DNA from: Nitrospirae bacterium GWC2_42_7
Lineage (GTDB): Bacteria; Nitrospirota; Thermodesulfovibrionia; Thermodesulfovibrionales; UBA6898
NCBI GenBank assembly: GCA_001803645.1
Contig: MHDW01000152.1
Location: 1 to 17,803 of the forward strand
Reading direction: 5' to 3'
Length of the DNA stretch: 17,803 nucleotides
A program made the translations under genes and the position numbers. The notes beneath the pieces were generated by a model, which saw only the letters and a list, made by a program, of their open reading frames with translations, was not told the DNA's origin and did not search any database. This document shows, piece by piece, positions 1 through 7,523 of the stretch (within the stretch, counting starts at the first letter, position 1; the number at the start of each line of letters is the position of its first letter).

Positions 1-1
1 A

Positions 2-1066
2 ATATTTGAGCAGCCCAGAGCAGTCAGCGATACGATCAGAGGCAGGTTTTCGATAGAGACCGGAGAAGTGAATCTCGATGAGTTCGGGCTTTCTTCCGAA
101 GGAATCCAGAAGATAAAGAAGATCTATATTGTTGCGTGCGGGACTTCGTGGCATGCAGCGCTTGCCGGCAAGTATATGATAGAAGAGTTTTCGAGGATGC
201 CGGTTGAAGTTGACGTTGCCTCTGAGTTCAGATACAGGAATCCTCTTATTGGTTCTGAGAACCTCATGATAGTGATCACGCAGTCAGGCGAAACAGCAGA
301 TACGCTCGCTGCCCAAAGGGAAGCAAAGAGGTCCGGTGCAAGAGTCTTAAGCATATGCAATGTTGTAGGCAGCACATCAGCAAGGGAGGCTGATGCTGTA
401 TGCTACACACATTCAGGCCCTGAAATAGGGGTTGCTTCTACCAAGGCATTCCTCACTCAGGTGGCTTCTGTTTATATGCTGGCAGTTGCGCTTGGACAAT
501 TAAGAGGCACTATTAATATCGAAAGGTCAAAAGAATTGCTGGAAGAACTTCTGCAGTTGCCGGGAAAGATCGAGAAGTCGCTTGCATTAGATGATGATAT
601 AAAGGAGATCGCCCGGAATTATTTCAAGGCAAAGGGGTTTATTTATCTCGGCAGGAACATCAATTATCCTATTGCGCTGGAAGGCGCTCTAAAGCTGAAA
701 GAAATATCCTATATTCATGCAGAAGGTTATCCTGCAGGAGAGATGAAGCACGGCCCGATAGCGCTGATCGACGAGGAGCTTCCTGTTGTGATACTTGCTC
801 CGAAAGACAATCTTTTTGAGAAGATGATGACCAGCATACAGGAAGTCAACAGTAGGGGAGGCAAGATCATAGCCATATCAAATGATGGCAATAGTGAGGT
901 CTGTGAGATCTCCAGAGACTGCATACTGGTCCCTGATTCGAATCCGTATCTGTCTGCATTGCTGATGGCTGTTCCTCTTCAGCTCCTTGCGTATCACATA
1001 GGTGTTTTCAGGGGATGTGATGTTGATCAGCCGAGGAATTTAGCCAAGAGCGTGACCGTTGAATAA
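2..1066 (+). CDS. glmS: Glutamine-fructose-6-phosphate aminotransferase (isomerizing), C-terminal part, 5' truncated by window edge
   Basis: GlmS makes glucosamine-6-phosphate from fructose-6-phosphate and glutamine, the first step toward UDP-GlcNAc for peptidoglycan and LPS. The reading frame is open from base 2 to the stop at 1064-1066, so about 354 C-terminal residues are visible of a family length near 609; the N-terminal glutaminase domain lies to the left of the window. The visible part begins with the linker IFEQPRAVSDTIRGR typical of GlmS and continues into two SIS sugar-isomerase domains. Recognisable motifs are the ACGTS phosphate-binding loop, SQSGETADT, GVASTKAF, the EGALKLKEISYIHAEG segment with the catalytic Glu, the KHGP loop with the ring-opening His, and the C-terminal LAKSVTVE with the conserved Lys. 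A GTG at 68 is internal and not a real start. The downstream helicase follows after about 70-90 bases. Confidence 0.97.
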   Translation: MFEQPRAVSDTIRGRFSIETGEVNLDEFGLSSEGIQKIKKIYIVACGTSWHAALAGKYMIEEFSRMPVEVDVASEFRYRNPLIGSENLMIVITQSGETADTLAAQREAKRSGARVLSICNVVGSTSAREADAVCYTHSGPEIGVASTKAFLTQVASVYMLAVALGQLRGTINIERSKELLEELLQLPGKIEKSLALDDDIKEIARNYFKAKGFIYLGRNINYPIALEGALKLKEISYIHAEGYPAGEMKHGPIALIDEELPVVILAPKDNLFEKMMTSIQEVNSRGGKIIAISNDGNSEVCEISRDCILVPDSNPYLSALLMAVPLQLLAYHIGVFRGCDVDQPRNLAKSVTVE

Positions 1067-1155
1067 CAGCAAAAACAATAGCTTAGGGTAGATTTAAAGG
1101 GCGGCAATCTGTTATTCTATATCATCGGAATAAATAGATGTCAAAAGGAAGTTTA

Positions 1156-3249
1156 ATGCAGGATCTTAATCCCCAGCAGCAAGAAGCCATACAACATACT
1201 AACGGACCTTTATTGGTTCTGGCCGGTGCAGGCAGTGGCAAGACAAAAGTTATTACGCGTAAGTTTGCATATCTCTCAAAAGCCAAGAAAATCCCGAGTG
1301 AAACGGTTTTATCCGTAACTTTTACGAATAAAGCAGCCAATGAGATGAGAGAGAGGATCAACAAGCTTGTCGGCAAGGACATGAGCCACGCATGGATAGG
1401 CACGCTTCATTCACAGTGCTGCAGAATGCTCCGCAAGGAGATAAAAAAACTCGGGTACAGGCCGGATTTTTCAATATATGATGAGGATGACCGCTGTAAT
1501 CTTATAAGAAAGATACTGAAGGAGTTCAAGATATATGAGGCTCTGTACAAGGGAGTCTCCTCAAGAATAAATTCACTGAAAGTCTCGCTCGTCGGCGCAG
1601 AGGATTTCCTTTCCTCAGGCGACGGTTTTGGGTTTGACGAAAAACTTGCAAAGGTTTATGTCAGATATCAGGATGAGCTCAAAAGGAGCAATGCCCTTGA
1701 TTTTGACGACCTGATCATGCTTACTGTAAAACTTTTCCAGGAGAACCCCAAGATACTCGAGAAATACCAGAATTTTTTCCAGTACATCCTGATAGATGAG
1801 TTCCAGGACCTGAACAATGCACAGTACCAGTTCATTAAAATGCTGGCAATGCTTCATAAGAACATAAGCGTCGTAGGTGACGATGACCAAAGCATATACA
1901 AATTCAGGGGAGCTGAGGTGAAGAACCTCTTTAATTTCGAGAAGGATTTCCCAGGAGCCAAGATAGTCAGGCTCGAGAGAAATTACCGTTCAACCCAGAA
2001 TATACTTGACGTATCTAACGCCGTTATTTTGCTGAACAGCAATCGCAGGGAGAAGAAACTCTGGACTGACAGGGGCTGCGGAGAAAAGGTGCATTTCTGC
2101 TGGCTTAACAATGAAGAAGAGGAAGCAAAGCATGTTGCTAAAATAATCAAGGAATTATATCTCAAGGGAGCATATTCATACAGGCAGATAGGCATACTAT
2201 ACAGGGTGAATCTCCAGTCGAGGGCTATGGAGGATTCGCTGCGTGATGCAGGACTGCCGTATCATGTTGTCGGCGGGACCGGTTTTTACCAGAGAAAAGA
2301 GATAAAAGATGTTATTGCTTATGCCCGGCTCGCTATGAACCACGGAGATAACATCAGCGTCAGAAGAGTAATAAACTGTCCGCCGCGCGGCATCGGAGCT
2401 GCCACACTTTCGAAGATCGAGAATGAGGCCAAGAAAAAATCACTCTGTCTCTTCGATGTTCTGAAGTTATGCGTACGCAATGATGTAACAGTAAAAACAA
2501 CGAGTGATAAGATAAACGGTTTTATAAAAATGATAGACAAGCTCTCTGCCGTGAAATATAAATCTGCTGCAGACCTCTTGAGGAATGTAGTTGAAAAAAC
2601 AGGCTATCTTGAGACCGTGGATGAAGAAAAAAGACAGAATATTGCTGAATTAATATCTTCAGCCGAAGGCCGTGATATTCAGGATTTTGTAGATAAGATC
2701 TCGCTGATGGCAGGTCATGATGAGTCAGCAAAAGAAGACCGCATTTCTCTTATGACATTTCATAATGCCAAGGGCCTCGAATTTCCGGTTGTTTTTGTGA
2801 CAGGGGTTGAAGAAGGCGTACTTCCATACTTTAAGGCTATAGGAAATGAAGATGAGATAGCTGAGGAACGCAGGCTTTTCTATGTTGGAATAACAAGAGC
2901 AAAGGACCTGCTGCTTCTTACAGGCGCCCGCAAAAGGAAGTTATATTCACGCCTGCAGGAGCAGGAGCCGTCGAGATTTCTGAGCGATGTTCCGAAGCAT
3001 TGCTGTCACTGGATAGAGAAGGTGAGCCAGCCCAAACCTATTAAGCGTCCTTTAAATGACAGGAGATTAAAACCCCGTAATGTCAGGCCGCTTTTTTCAT
3101 CGGGCTGCAGGGTGAAACATCCTTTATGGGGGATAGGAATTGTGCGTGATACCTATGGTGACGGAGAAGATCAGAAGGTCACTGTTAATTTCCCTGATAT
3201 CGGATTAAAGAGGCTTTCCCTGAAGCTTGCCCATCTGACAAGGATTTGA
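1156..3249 (+). CDS. pcrA: UvrD/PcrA-type superfamily 1A DNA helicase
   Basis: This is a 3'-5' DNA helicase of the UvrD/PcrA family, acting in nucleotide excision and mismatch repair and in clearing replication blocks. With the start at 1138 it is 703 residues. All SF1 motifs are visible in that numbering: Walker A AGAGSGKT (29-36), motif Ia TFTNKAANEM (61-70), motif II IDEFQD, motif III VGDDDQSIYKFRG, motif IV ERNYRST, motif V TFHNAKGLEF and motif VI EERRLFYVGITRA. The C-terminus ends in the basic Tudor-like domain typical of PcrA/UvrD (VKHPLWGIGIV...VNFPDIGLKRL), so the protein is complete and only slightly shorter than the usual 720-750. I place the start at ATG 1156, giving MQDLNPQQQ, because AAGGA lies 6 bases upstream. 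The in-frame ATG at 1138 has only a weak GGAA and would add 6 residues. UvrD and PcrA cannot be separated by eye. gatC starts 10 bases after the stop, suggesting co-transcription. Confidence 0.95.
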   Translation: MQDLNPQQQEAIQHTNGPLLVLAGAGSGKTKVITRKFAYLSKAKKIPSETVLSVTFTNKAANEMRERINKLVGKDMSHAWIGTLHSQCCRMLRKEIKKLGYRPDFSIYDEDDRCNLIRKILKEFKIYEALYKGVSSRINSLKVSLVGAEDFLSSGDGFGFDEKLAKVYVRYQDELKRSNALDFDDLIMLTVKLFQENPKILEKYQNFFQYILIDEFQDLNNAQYQFIKMLAMLHKNISVVGDDDQSIYKFRGAEVKNLFNFEKDFPGAKIVRLERNYRSTQNILDVSNAVILLNSNRREKKLWTDRGCGEKVHFCWLNNEEEEAKHVAKIIKELYLKGAYSYRQIGILYRVNLQSRAMEDSLRDAGLPYHVVGGTGFYQRKEIKDVIAYARLAMNHGDNISVRRVINCPPRGIGAATLSKIENEAKKKSLCLFDVLKLCVRNDVTVKTTSDKINGFIKMIDKLSAVKYKSAADLLRNVVEKTGYLETVDEEKRQNIAELISSAEGRDIQDFVDKISLMAGHDESAKEDRISLMTFHNAKGLEFPVVFVTGVEEGVLPYFKAIGNEDEIAEERRLFYVGITRAKDLLLLTGARKRKLYSRLQEQEPSRFLSDVPKHCCHWIEKVSQPKPIKRPLNDRRLKPRNVRPLFSSGCRVKHPLWGIGIVRDTYGDGEDQKVTVNFPDIGLKRLSLKLAHLTRI

Positions 3250-3259
3250 GATCGACTGC

Positions 3260-3538
3260 ATGAAGATTTCAATAGAGCATCTGTCCCGGCTTGCAAGATT
3301 GTCGCTTCCAGAAGCAGAAAAGACATTATTTGGCAGCCAGCTCGACAACATCCTTAACTATATGGACAAGCTGAATGAGCTTGATACCGGGAATGTCGAA
3401 CCGACTTCTCATGTGATTTCCATAAATAATGTTCTGCGGGATGATATGCTAAAACCATCACTGAGCAGTGAAGAAGCTTTAAGAAATGCCCCTGACAGGA
3501 CTGATAAATTCTTTAGAGTACCGAGGATAATAGAATGA
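3260..3538 (+). CDS. gatC: Asp/Glu-tRNA(Asn/Gln) amidotransferase subunit C
   Basis: GatC is the small scaffold of the GatCAB complex, which converts Glu-tRNA(Gln) and Asp-tRNA(Asn) to the amide forms. The 92-residue product has the family length and pattern: an N-terminal helical segment ISIEHLSRLARLSLPEAE, the central LDNILNYMDKLNELDTGNVEPTSHV, then LRDDMLKPSLSSEEALRNAPDR and the C-terminal FFRVPRIIE. The start ATG lies 10 bases after the helicase stop, so it probably relies on read-through transcription from upstream. In many genomes gatA follows directly; here it does not, and the next gene is panD after a stretch with heptamer repeats. gatA and gatB must lie elsewhere. Confidence 0.95.
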   Translation: MKISIEHLSRLARLSLPEAEKTLFGSQLDNILNYMDKLNELDTGNVEPTSHVISINNVLRDDMLKPSLSSEEALRNAPDRTDKFFRVPRIIE

Positions 3539-3540
3539 TA

Positions 3541-3573
3541 AAAGTACAAAGTACAAAGTACAAAGTACAAAGT
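3541..3573. repeat. Heptamer tandem repeat, AAAGTAC x 4.7
   Basis: Four perfect copies of AAAGTAC (3541-3547, 3548-3554, 3555-3561, 3562-3568) are followed by a partial AAAGT. The array starts three bases after the gatC stop codon (3536-3538) and runs into a T-rich stretch. It has no coding role I can see. Heptameric short tandem repeats are known as dispersed elements in some bacteria, for example the STRR class of cyanobacteria; whether this is a multi-copy family in this genome cannot be judged from one window. Confidence 0.9.
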
Positions 3574-3603
3574 TTTTTCTGCTTTGGTAGTGTTTCTTGT
3601 GTT

Positions 3604-3628
3604 ACTCCTTACTCCTTACTCCTTACTC
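3604..3628. repeat. Heptamer tandem repeat, ACTCCTT x 3.6
   Basis: Three perfect copies of ACTCCTT (3604-3610, 3611-3617, 3618-3624) are followed by ACTC. The array lies 30 bases after the AAAGTAC array and just upstream of the panD ribosome-binding site (AGGGTG, 3634-3639). It therefore probably lies in the panD leader or in the gatC-panD read-through mRNA. The unit resembles the anti-Shine-Dalgarno end of 16S rRNA and could pair with purine-rich ribosome-binding sites; that is speculation. The gap between gatC and panD (3539-3644) otherwise holds nothing recognisable. Confidence 0.88.
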
Positions 3629-3644
3629 ATCACAGGGTGTGCTT

Positions 3645-3998
3645 ATGTTAAGGTGCATGCTTATGTCAAAGATACATATGGCAACTGTTACAGAGTCGAA
3701 CCTTGCCTATGAAGGAAGCATAACTATTGATGAAGCTATTATGAAAGAAGCAGGGATCCGTCCTTATGAGCAGGTGATGATAAGCAACCTCAACAATGGC
3801 GAAAGATTTGAGACATACGTTATAACCGGAAAGAAGAATTCCGGAGGGATGTGCCTTAACGGCCCTACAGCAAGAAAGGGCGTTGTAGGCGACAAGATAA
3901 TAATATTCTGCTATGGATATTTCGAAGACAGCAGGATAAAGAACTTCCAGCCCAAGATAATCAAGTTAAACTCTGAAAATAAGATTATTAAAAAGTAA
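3645..3998 (+). CDS. panD: Aspartate 1-decarboxylase precursor
   Basis: PanD makes beta-alanine from L-aspartate for pantothenate and coenzyme A synthesis. It is a pyruvoyl enzyme that cleaves itself between Gly24 and Ser25; the new N-terminal Ser of the alpha chain becomes the pyruvoyl group. With the start at ATG 3645 the product is 117 residues and its numbering matches the E. coli enzyme exactly: Lys9, Gly24-Ser25 in YEGSITID, Arg54 and Tyr58 in ERFETY, and Asn72 in LNGPTA. This agreement, together with AGGGTG 5 bases upstream, decides the start against an in-frame ATG at 3597 that would run through the ACTCCTT repeats. The C-terminal tail is short and basic. It stands alone here, without panB or panC nearby. 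Confidence 0.96.
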   Translation: MLRCMLMSKIHMATVTESNLAYEGSITIDEAIMKEAGIRPYEQVMISNLNNGERFETYVITGKKNSGGMCLNGPTARKGVVGDKIIIFCYGYFEDSRIKNFQPKIIKLNSENKIIKK

Positions 3999-4017
3999 CT
4001 GACGTACTATTTTTCAA

Positions 4018-5241
4018 ATGTCTGCAAAAATCAATCTTAAAACTCTTTCTGGAGATGAGATCCATCATTTCATCAAGGACCTCGGCCTTCCTAAATACAG
4101 AGCAGAACAACTTCTACACTGGTTATATCAAGAATACGTTCTATCTATTGATGATATCACGGTTTTTTCTAAAGAACTGCGCAGCACGCTTAAGGACTGT
4201 GCTTTCATCAGCAATCTAAAAATAATAAAGAGCATTAAGTCAGCAGACGGCACAGAGAAATTTCTTTTTTCTCTGGAAGACAGCCAGACCATTGAAAGTG
4301 TGCTTATTCCTGATAAAGACCGTCTTACTCTCTGCATTTCTTCACAGGCAGGTTGCGCTCTTGGATGCAGTTTCTGCCAGACAGGCAAAATAGGCTTCAT
4401 CAGGAACTTAAAGGCCTTTGAGATAGTTGATCAGATAATCGCTGTAAACAGGCTCCTCTCCCTACAAGCTACTAAGGATTTCATAAATAAATCCCCCTCA
4501 CCCCTCAGGGGAGATAACGCCCCGCTGCTTAAAGCACCTACTGTTGGCTTCGGCACCCCCTCTTACCTTAAGAGGGGGAAGGGGGAGTTAATTTCCCCTC
4601 CCTTGAGGGGAGGGGAGAAAGGGGAGGGTGGGGTATGTGGCCTTACTAATGACCGTTTAAGAATATCTTCAAAGATCACTAATATTGTTTTAATGGGAAT
4701 GGGTGAACCTCTTATGAATTTTAATGAAGTAACTGGGGCGCTATGGAGGATAGTCAGCCTTACAGGGATCTCAAAAAGAAAAATAACACTCTCAACCGCA
4801 GGGATCGTGCCTAAAATAGCTTTGCTTGCAGAAAAAGCGCCGGGAGTCAACCTCGCTGTATCTCTTAATGCAACTACTGATGAAACGAGAGACAAAATAA
4901 TGCCTGTAAATAAAAAATATCCGCTTAAAGCACTGCTGAATGCCTGCAGAAAATTCCCCCTTGCACCTGGAAGGCGGATAACATTTGAATATGTTTTAAT
5001 TGACAGGGTGAACGATTCAACCGAAGATGCCCGCCGGCTTATCTGGCTCATCAAAGGCCTGCGCTGCAAGATAAATCTTATTCCGCTTAATCCTCATGAA
5101 GGAGGCAGCCTTGAAAGGCCTCAGGACAAAAAGATACTGGCATTCCAGCAGATCCTGAAACAAAACAACCTGACAGTTTTACTGAGAGAAAGCAAGGGAC
5201 AGGATATAGTTGCTGCCTGCGGGCAGCTCAGAGGCAGATAA
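4018..5241 (+). CDS. rlmN: Dual-specificity 23S rRNA/tRNA adenine-C2 methyltransferase RlmN with a 58-residue in-frame insertion
   Basis: RlmN is a radical-SAM enzyme that methylates C2 of A2503 in 23S rRNA and of A37 in some tRNAs. The 407-residue product shows the CxxxCxxC cluster motif in CALGCSFC (Cys113, 117, 120). Cys106 matches the resolving Cys (E. coli 118) and Cys401 in ACGQL matches the methyl-carrying Cys (E. coli 355). GMGEP (227-231), LSTAG, the AVSLNATTDETRD and VNKKYP segments and KINLIPLNP complete the fold. The family is usually about 340-370 residues. The extra length is a Pro/Gly/Lys-rich stretch at about residues 152-209, encoded by a GC-rich palindromic repeat. It sits in the loop after helix VDQIIAVNRLL and before strand ITNIVLMGMGEP, away from the catalytic residues, so the enzyme may still be active. 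The start has little Shine-Dalgarno. The stop faces the cheY-like gene 7 bases away. Confidence 0.94.
   Translation: MSAKINLKTLSGDEIHHFIKDLGLPKYRAEQLLHWLYQEYVLSIDDITVFSKELRSTLKDCAFISNLKIIKSIKSADGTEKFLFSLEDSQTIESVLIPDKDRLTLCISSQAGCALGCSFCQTGKIGFIRNLKAFEIVDQIIAVNRLLSLQATKDFINKSPSPLRGDNAPLLKAPTVGFGTPSYLKRGKGELISPPLRGGEKGEGGVCGLTNDRLRISSKITNIVLMGMGEPLMNFNEVTGALWRIVSLTGISKRKITLSTAGIVPKIALLAEKAPGVNLAVSLNATTDETRDKIMPVNKKYPLKALLNACRKFPLAPGRRITFEYVLIDRVNDSTEDARRLIWLIKGLRCKINLIPLNPHEGGSLERPQDKKILAFQQILKQNNLTVLLRESKGQDIVAACGQLRGR
4476..4643. repeat. GC-rich palindromic repeat element inserted in rlmN
   Basis: This 168-base segment differs sharply from the surrounding gene: it is made of C-runs and G-runs that form nested hairpins. 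Visible inverted repeats are GGATTT/AAATCC at 4476-4481 and 4489-4494; CCCCT/AGGGG around 4501-4511; CCCCCTCTTA/TAAGAGGGGG at 4556-4565 and 4569-4578 (perfect, 3-base loop); and TCCCCTCCC/GGGAGGGGA at 4594-4602 and 4608-4616 (perfect, 5-base loop). The hexamer TACTAA occurs at 4470-4475 and again at 4644-4649, as expected for a target-site duplication. Element plus one hexamer is 174 bases, exactly 58 codons, with no stop in frame. Removing it joins SLQAT to NDRLR and gives a 349-residue RlmN of normal length. No transposase is encoded, so it would be a non-autonomous, MITE- or REP-like element. Confidence 0.8.
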
Positions 5242-5248
5242 AGGGAAG

Positions 5249-5626
5249 CTATTTTTTCAAGGCAGTGAGATATGTTGTGACGAGCTTTATGAGTTCCTGT
5301 GTCTGTATCGGTTTAGGAAGATAAGCATTTGCACCTATTGCAAGCGCTCTCTTTTTGTCCTCTTCAGCGCCTTCTGTGGTTATTATGATAATAGGGATGT
5401 CTTTATATACAGGATTACCGCGGACAAGGCTGACGAGCTTCAGGCCGTCCATTACCGGCATATTTATATCACACAGGATGAGATCAACTGTATCAGCCGA
5501 CATTTTTTTCAGAGCGTCAACACCATCAGTAGCTTCGATTACATGTGAGTTCGGTATTCTCTTCATTGCAAAACTAATAAGCTGCCGCATGGTCGGTGAG
5601 TCTTCTACAACAAGAATATTGGGCAT
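5249..5626 (-). CDS. cheY: CheY-like single-domain response regulator
   Basis: This is a stand-alone receiver of 125 residues, the normal CheY length, with no output domain. Key residues are visible: the acidic pair Glu8-Asp9 (VVEDSPTMR), the phosphoacceptor Asp53 in LCDINMPVMDG, Thr83/Thr84 in IITTEG, and Lys105 in LPKPI. It is the last gene of the minus-strand chemosensory operon, starting 11 bases after the GAF gene, with AGGAG upstream of its ATG. Phosphorylation by the CheA encoded at the other end is the natural inference. Whether it acts on a flagellar motor, a pilus motor or as a phosphate sink cannot be read from the sequence. No cheZ, cheX or cheC is present in the window to dephosphorylate it. 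Confidence 0.93.
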   Translation of the reverse strand: MPNILVVEDSPTMRQLISFAMKRIPNSHVIEATDGVDALKKMSADTVDLILCDINMPVMDGLKLVSLVRGNPVYKDIPIIIITTEGAEEDKKRALAIGANAYLPKPIQTQELIKLVTTYLTALKK

Positions 5627-5637
5627 ATCTTTGACTC

Positions 5638-6459
5638 CTATTTCTTTGGTTTTTCTTTCAGCAGGTCAAGGAAGCTCTGTATTGTCGTAAGCTTTCTTTC
5701 AGACTGTGTATATAGTTTTGAAGAAAATATCGCTGTGGCAGCATGGCCTGCAAGCAGGTTGAACAGTTCGTAATCCATGTTCGAAAAACCGGCTTTCTGC
5801 ATAAGAAGCGAATATATTGAAATTACTCCGATAACATGTTCTTTGATCTTCAGAGGTATACAGACAATTGGTTCCAGCATGTCTATCTTCCCGGTATGCT
5901 CAAGGTTTTCGGAAAAATAGCTGTCACCTTTTTTGGCAACAGTCCCGACCCTGCCCTGCCCGATCTTGACCCTCGGGGCATCTGTAGTTGTTATTCCCTC
6001 GGAAGCAACAGGGACAAGTTCATTTGTCTTATCGTCTATGAGGAGTATAGTAAATTTTTCAGCACCTATCAGATTTATTACTATTTCAAGGACGATCCTG
6101 AGCACCTCTGAAAAATCAAGAGTGGAATGGAGCTGATAGCTTGCAACATAAAGGTTGGCAAGGTTATTGTTCTCTTCTTCGACCTCAATATATTTTGAGG
6201 CAAAGTCTTTGTTCTCCTCTTCAACCTGTGCGAATTTTTCCCGTAAGGATGCTATTTCCTCTTCGAACAATGCAATTCTTTCCTCGTAAAGCTTTGTCCT
6301 TGCCTCGTCTCCTGATCTCTCTACTGACTCTTCCAGTTCAGCAATTCTGTATCTGAGCTTCTCATTTTCCTTCAGAAGATCCTTGGTAAATTCTTCACCC
6401 CTCCTGAACATCTGAAAAAATTCATCAGCCTTATTGCTAACTCCGGTCTCTTTATCCAC
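5638..6459 (-). CDS. Coiled-coil plus GAF domain protein of the chemosensory operon
   Basis: The 273-residue product has two parts. Residues about 20-105 are Glu/Lys-rich with heptad-like spacing and should form a long coiled coil. Residues about 115-248 form a GAF domain (FSEVLRIVLEIVINLIGAEKF ... IPLKIKEHVIGVISIY ... FNLLAGHAATAI). There is no signal peptide, membrane helix, kinase, cyclase or receiver domain, so it is a soluble sensor or adaptor without a catalytic output. The start is GTG at 6457-6459, which overlaps the cheB stop by one base and has AAGGAG 6 bases upstream, so translation is probably coupled to cheB. The ligand of the GAF domain is unknown. A role in feeding a cytoplasmic signal into the pathway, or in localisation through the coiled coil, is inference. 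Confidence 0.87.
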   Translation of the reverse strand: MDKETGVSNKADEFFQMFRRGEEFTKDLLKENEKLRYRIAELEESVERSGDEARTKLYEERIALFEEEIASLREKFAQVEEENKDFASKYIEVEEENNNLANLYVASYQLHSTLDFSEVLRIVLEIVINLIGAEKFTILLIDDKTNELVPVASEGITTTDAPRVKIGQGRVGTVAKKGDSYFSENLEHTGKIDMLEPIVCIPLKIKEHVIGVISIYSLLMQKAGFSNMDYELFNLLAGHAATAIFSSKLYTQSERKLTTIQSFLDLLKEKPKK

Positions 6460-7523
6460 TAATTTCTCCTTATAATCTCCCGGTTACTTACCATCCTGAT
6501 AATCTCAGCTGGAATCTCTGATATCGGTAATATTATTTCTACAGCGCCGGCCTTTATCGCTTCACCTGGCATCCCAAAAACAATAGCGCTTTCTTCAGAC
6601 TCTGCTATAGTATACCCTCCTTTTTCTTTTATTTCCAGCATGCCTTTTTTGCCGTCGTTCCCCATGCCGGTCAGGATAACACCCATTGAGTTTGAACCAA
6701 AAGCATCTGCGGCTGAGGCCATCATATGATCTACAGAAGGCACATACTTGTCGGTCAGTATACTTTCCCTTATCGAAATAACCGCTTTTTCGCCTTTCTT
6801 TTTTATGCCCATATGATAGCCGCCCGGGCAGATAAAGACCCTGCCAGGTTGAAGCTGATCTCCGTCTTCAGCTTCTTTTATTCTTATGGCTGATAATTTG
6901 TCCAGTCTTTCCGAAAGTGGGCCTGTAAAGCCCCGCGGCATATGCTGGCTTACTATAACAGCGGCATGAAAATTAGCCGGCAGTCTTGTCAGAATTATCT
7001 GAAGCGCTGCAGGCCCGCCTGTAGACGATCCTACAGCTACTAAATTTATAGTACGTTGGGTTTTTTCAGCTGCAGGTTGAAAGTCTTCTTCACTGTCTAG
7101 AAGTTCAAGGTTCCTGCTGAGCAGGTCCATCCTTATATCTTTTATTCCCCTGATCTTTCTGAGAAGGTCTTTTTCGACGGTCTGAAGTTCTATTGATGCA
7201 CGCTTTGTAGGTTTTGCTATAAAATCTACAGCTCCAAGTTCAAGGGCTTTGAAAACTGTCTTTGAATCTGCATGTGAGCTGACCATGATAACAGGGGTCG
7301 GCCGCTCGCGCATAAGCCATCTTAAAAAGCTGAAACCGTCCATTTCAGGCATCTCAAAATCAAGGGTTATGATATCAGGCTTTAATCTCAGGGTCTTTGC
7401 CATTGCGTCTATCCCGTCTGTGGCAACACCTGCGACCTCGATATTCGAATCCTGTTCCAATATCTTCTTTATGATCTGCCTTGTAAAGGCTGAATCATCA
7501 ACAACGAGCACTTTTGTTTTCAT
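6459..7523 (-). CDS. cheB: Chemotaxis response regulator protein-glutamate methylesterase CheB
   Basis: CheB removes methyl groups from, and can deamidate, receptor glutamates, and is activated by CheA phosphorylation. The 354-residue protein has the standard two-domain layout. The N-terminal receiver (1-120) shows Asp9-Asp10, phosphoacceptor Asp55 in TLDFEMPEMDG and Lys104 in AKPT. After a linker (about 120-158) comes the methylesterase domain with catalytic Ser167 in VGSSTGGP, His194 in VSQHMP and Asp290 in LTGMGNDG; CPGGYHM is the usual nearby loop. Its ATG overlaps the cheR stop in an ATGA arrangement, so the adaptation pair cheR-cheB is translationally coupled. Its stop overlaps the GTG of the GAF gene. 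Confidence 0.97.
   Translation of the reverse strand: MKTKVLVVDDSAFTRQIIKKILEQDSNIEVAGVATDGIDAMAKTLRLKPDIITLDFEMPEMDGFSFLRWLMRERPTPVIMVSSHADSKTVFKALELGAVDFIAKPTKRASIELQTVEKDLLRKIRGIKDIRMDLLSRNLELLDSEEDFQPAAEKTQRTINLVAVGSSTGGPAALQIILTRLPANFHAAVIVSQHMPRGFTGPLSERLDKLSAIRIKEAEDGDQLQPGRVFICPGGYHMGIKKKGEKAVISIRESILTDKYVPSVDHMMASAADAFGSNSMGVILTGMGNDGKKGMLEIKEKGGYTIAESEESAIVFGMPGEAIKAGAVEIILPISEIPAEIIRMVSNREIIRRN

Noticed and set aside
1067..1137. Promoter between glmS and the helicase
   Set aside because: A/T-rich hexamers are present but I found no convincing -35/-10 pair with proper spacing; this short gap holds nothing else I can support.
3563..3590. Possible Rho-independent terminator after gatC (CAAAG, T-run, CTTTG)
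   Set aside because: Only a 5-base A/T-rich stem, and the T-run is in the loop rather than after the stem.
3541..3628. CRISPR-like repeats
   Set aside because: Units of 7 bases directly joined without spacers and no cas genes; simple tandem repeats.
4563..5069. 168-residue minus-strand open frame inside rlmN
   Set aside because: Antisense of conserved RlmN motifs; no recognisable protein features.
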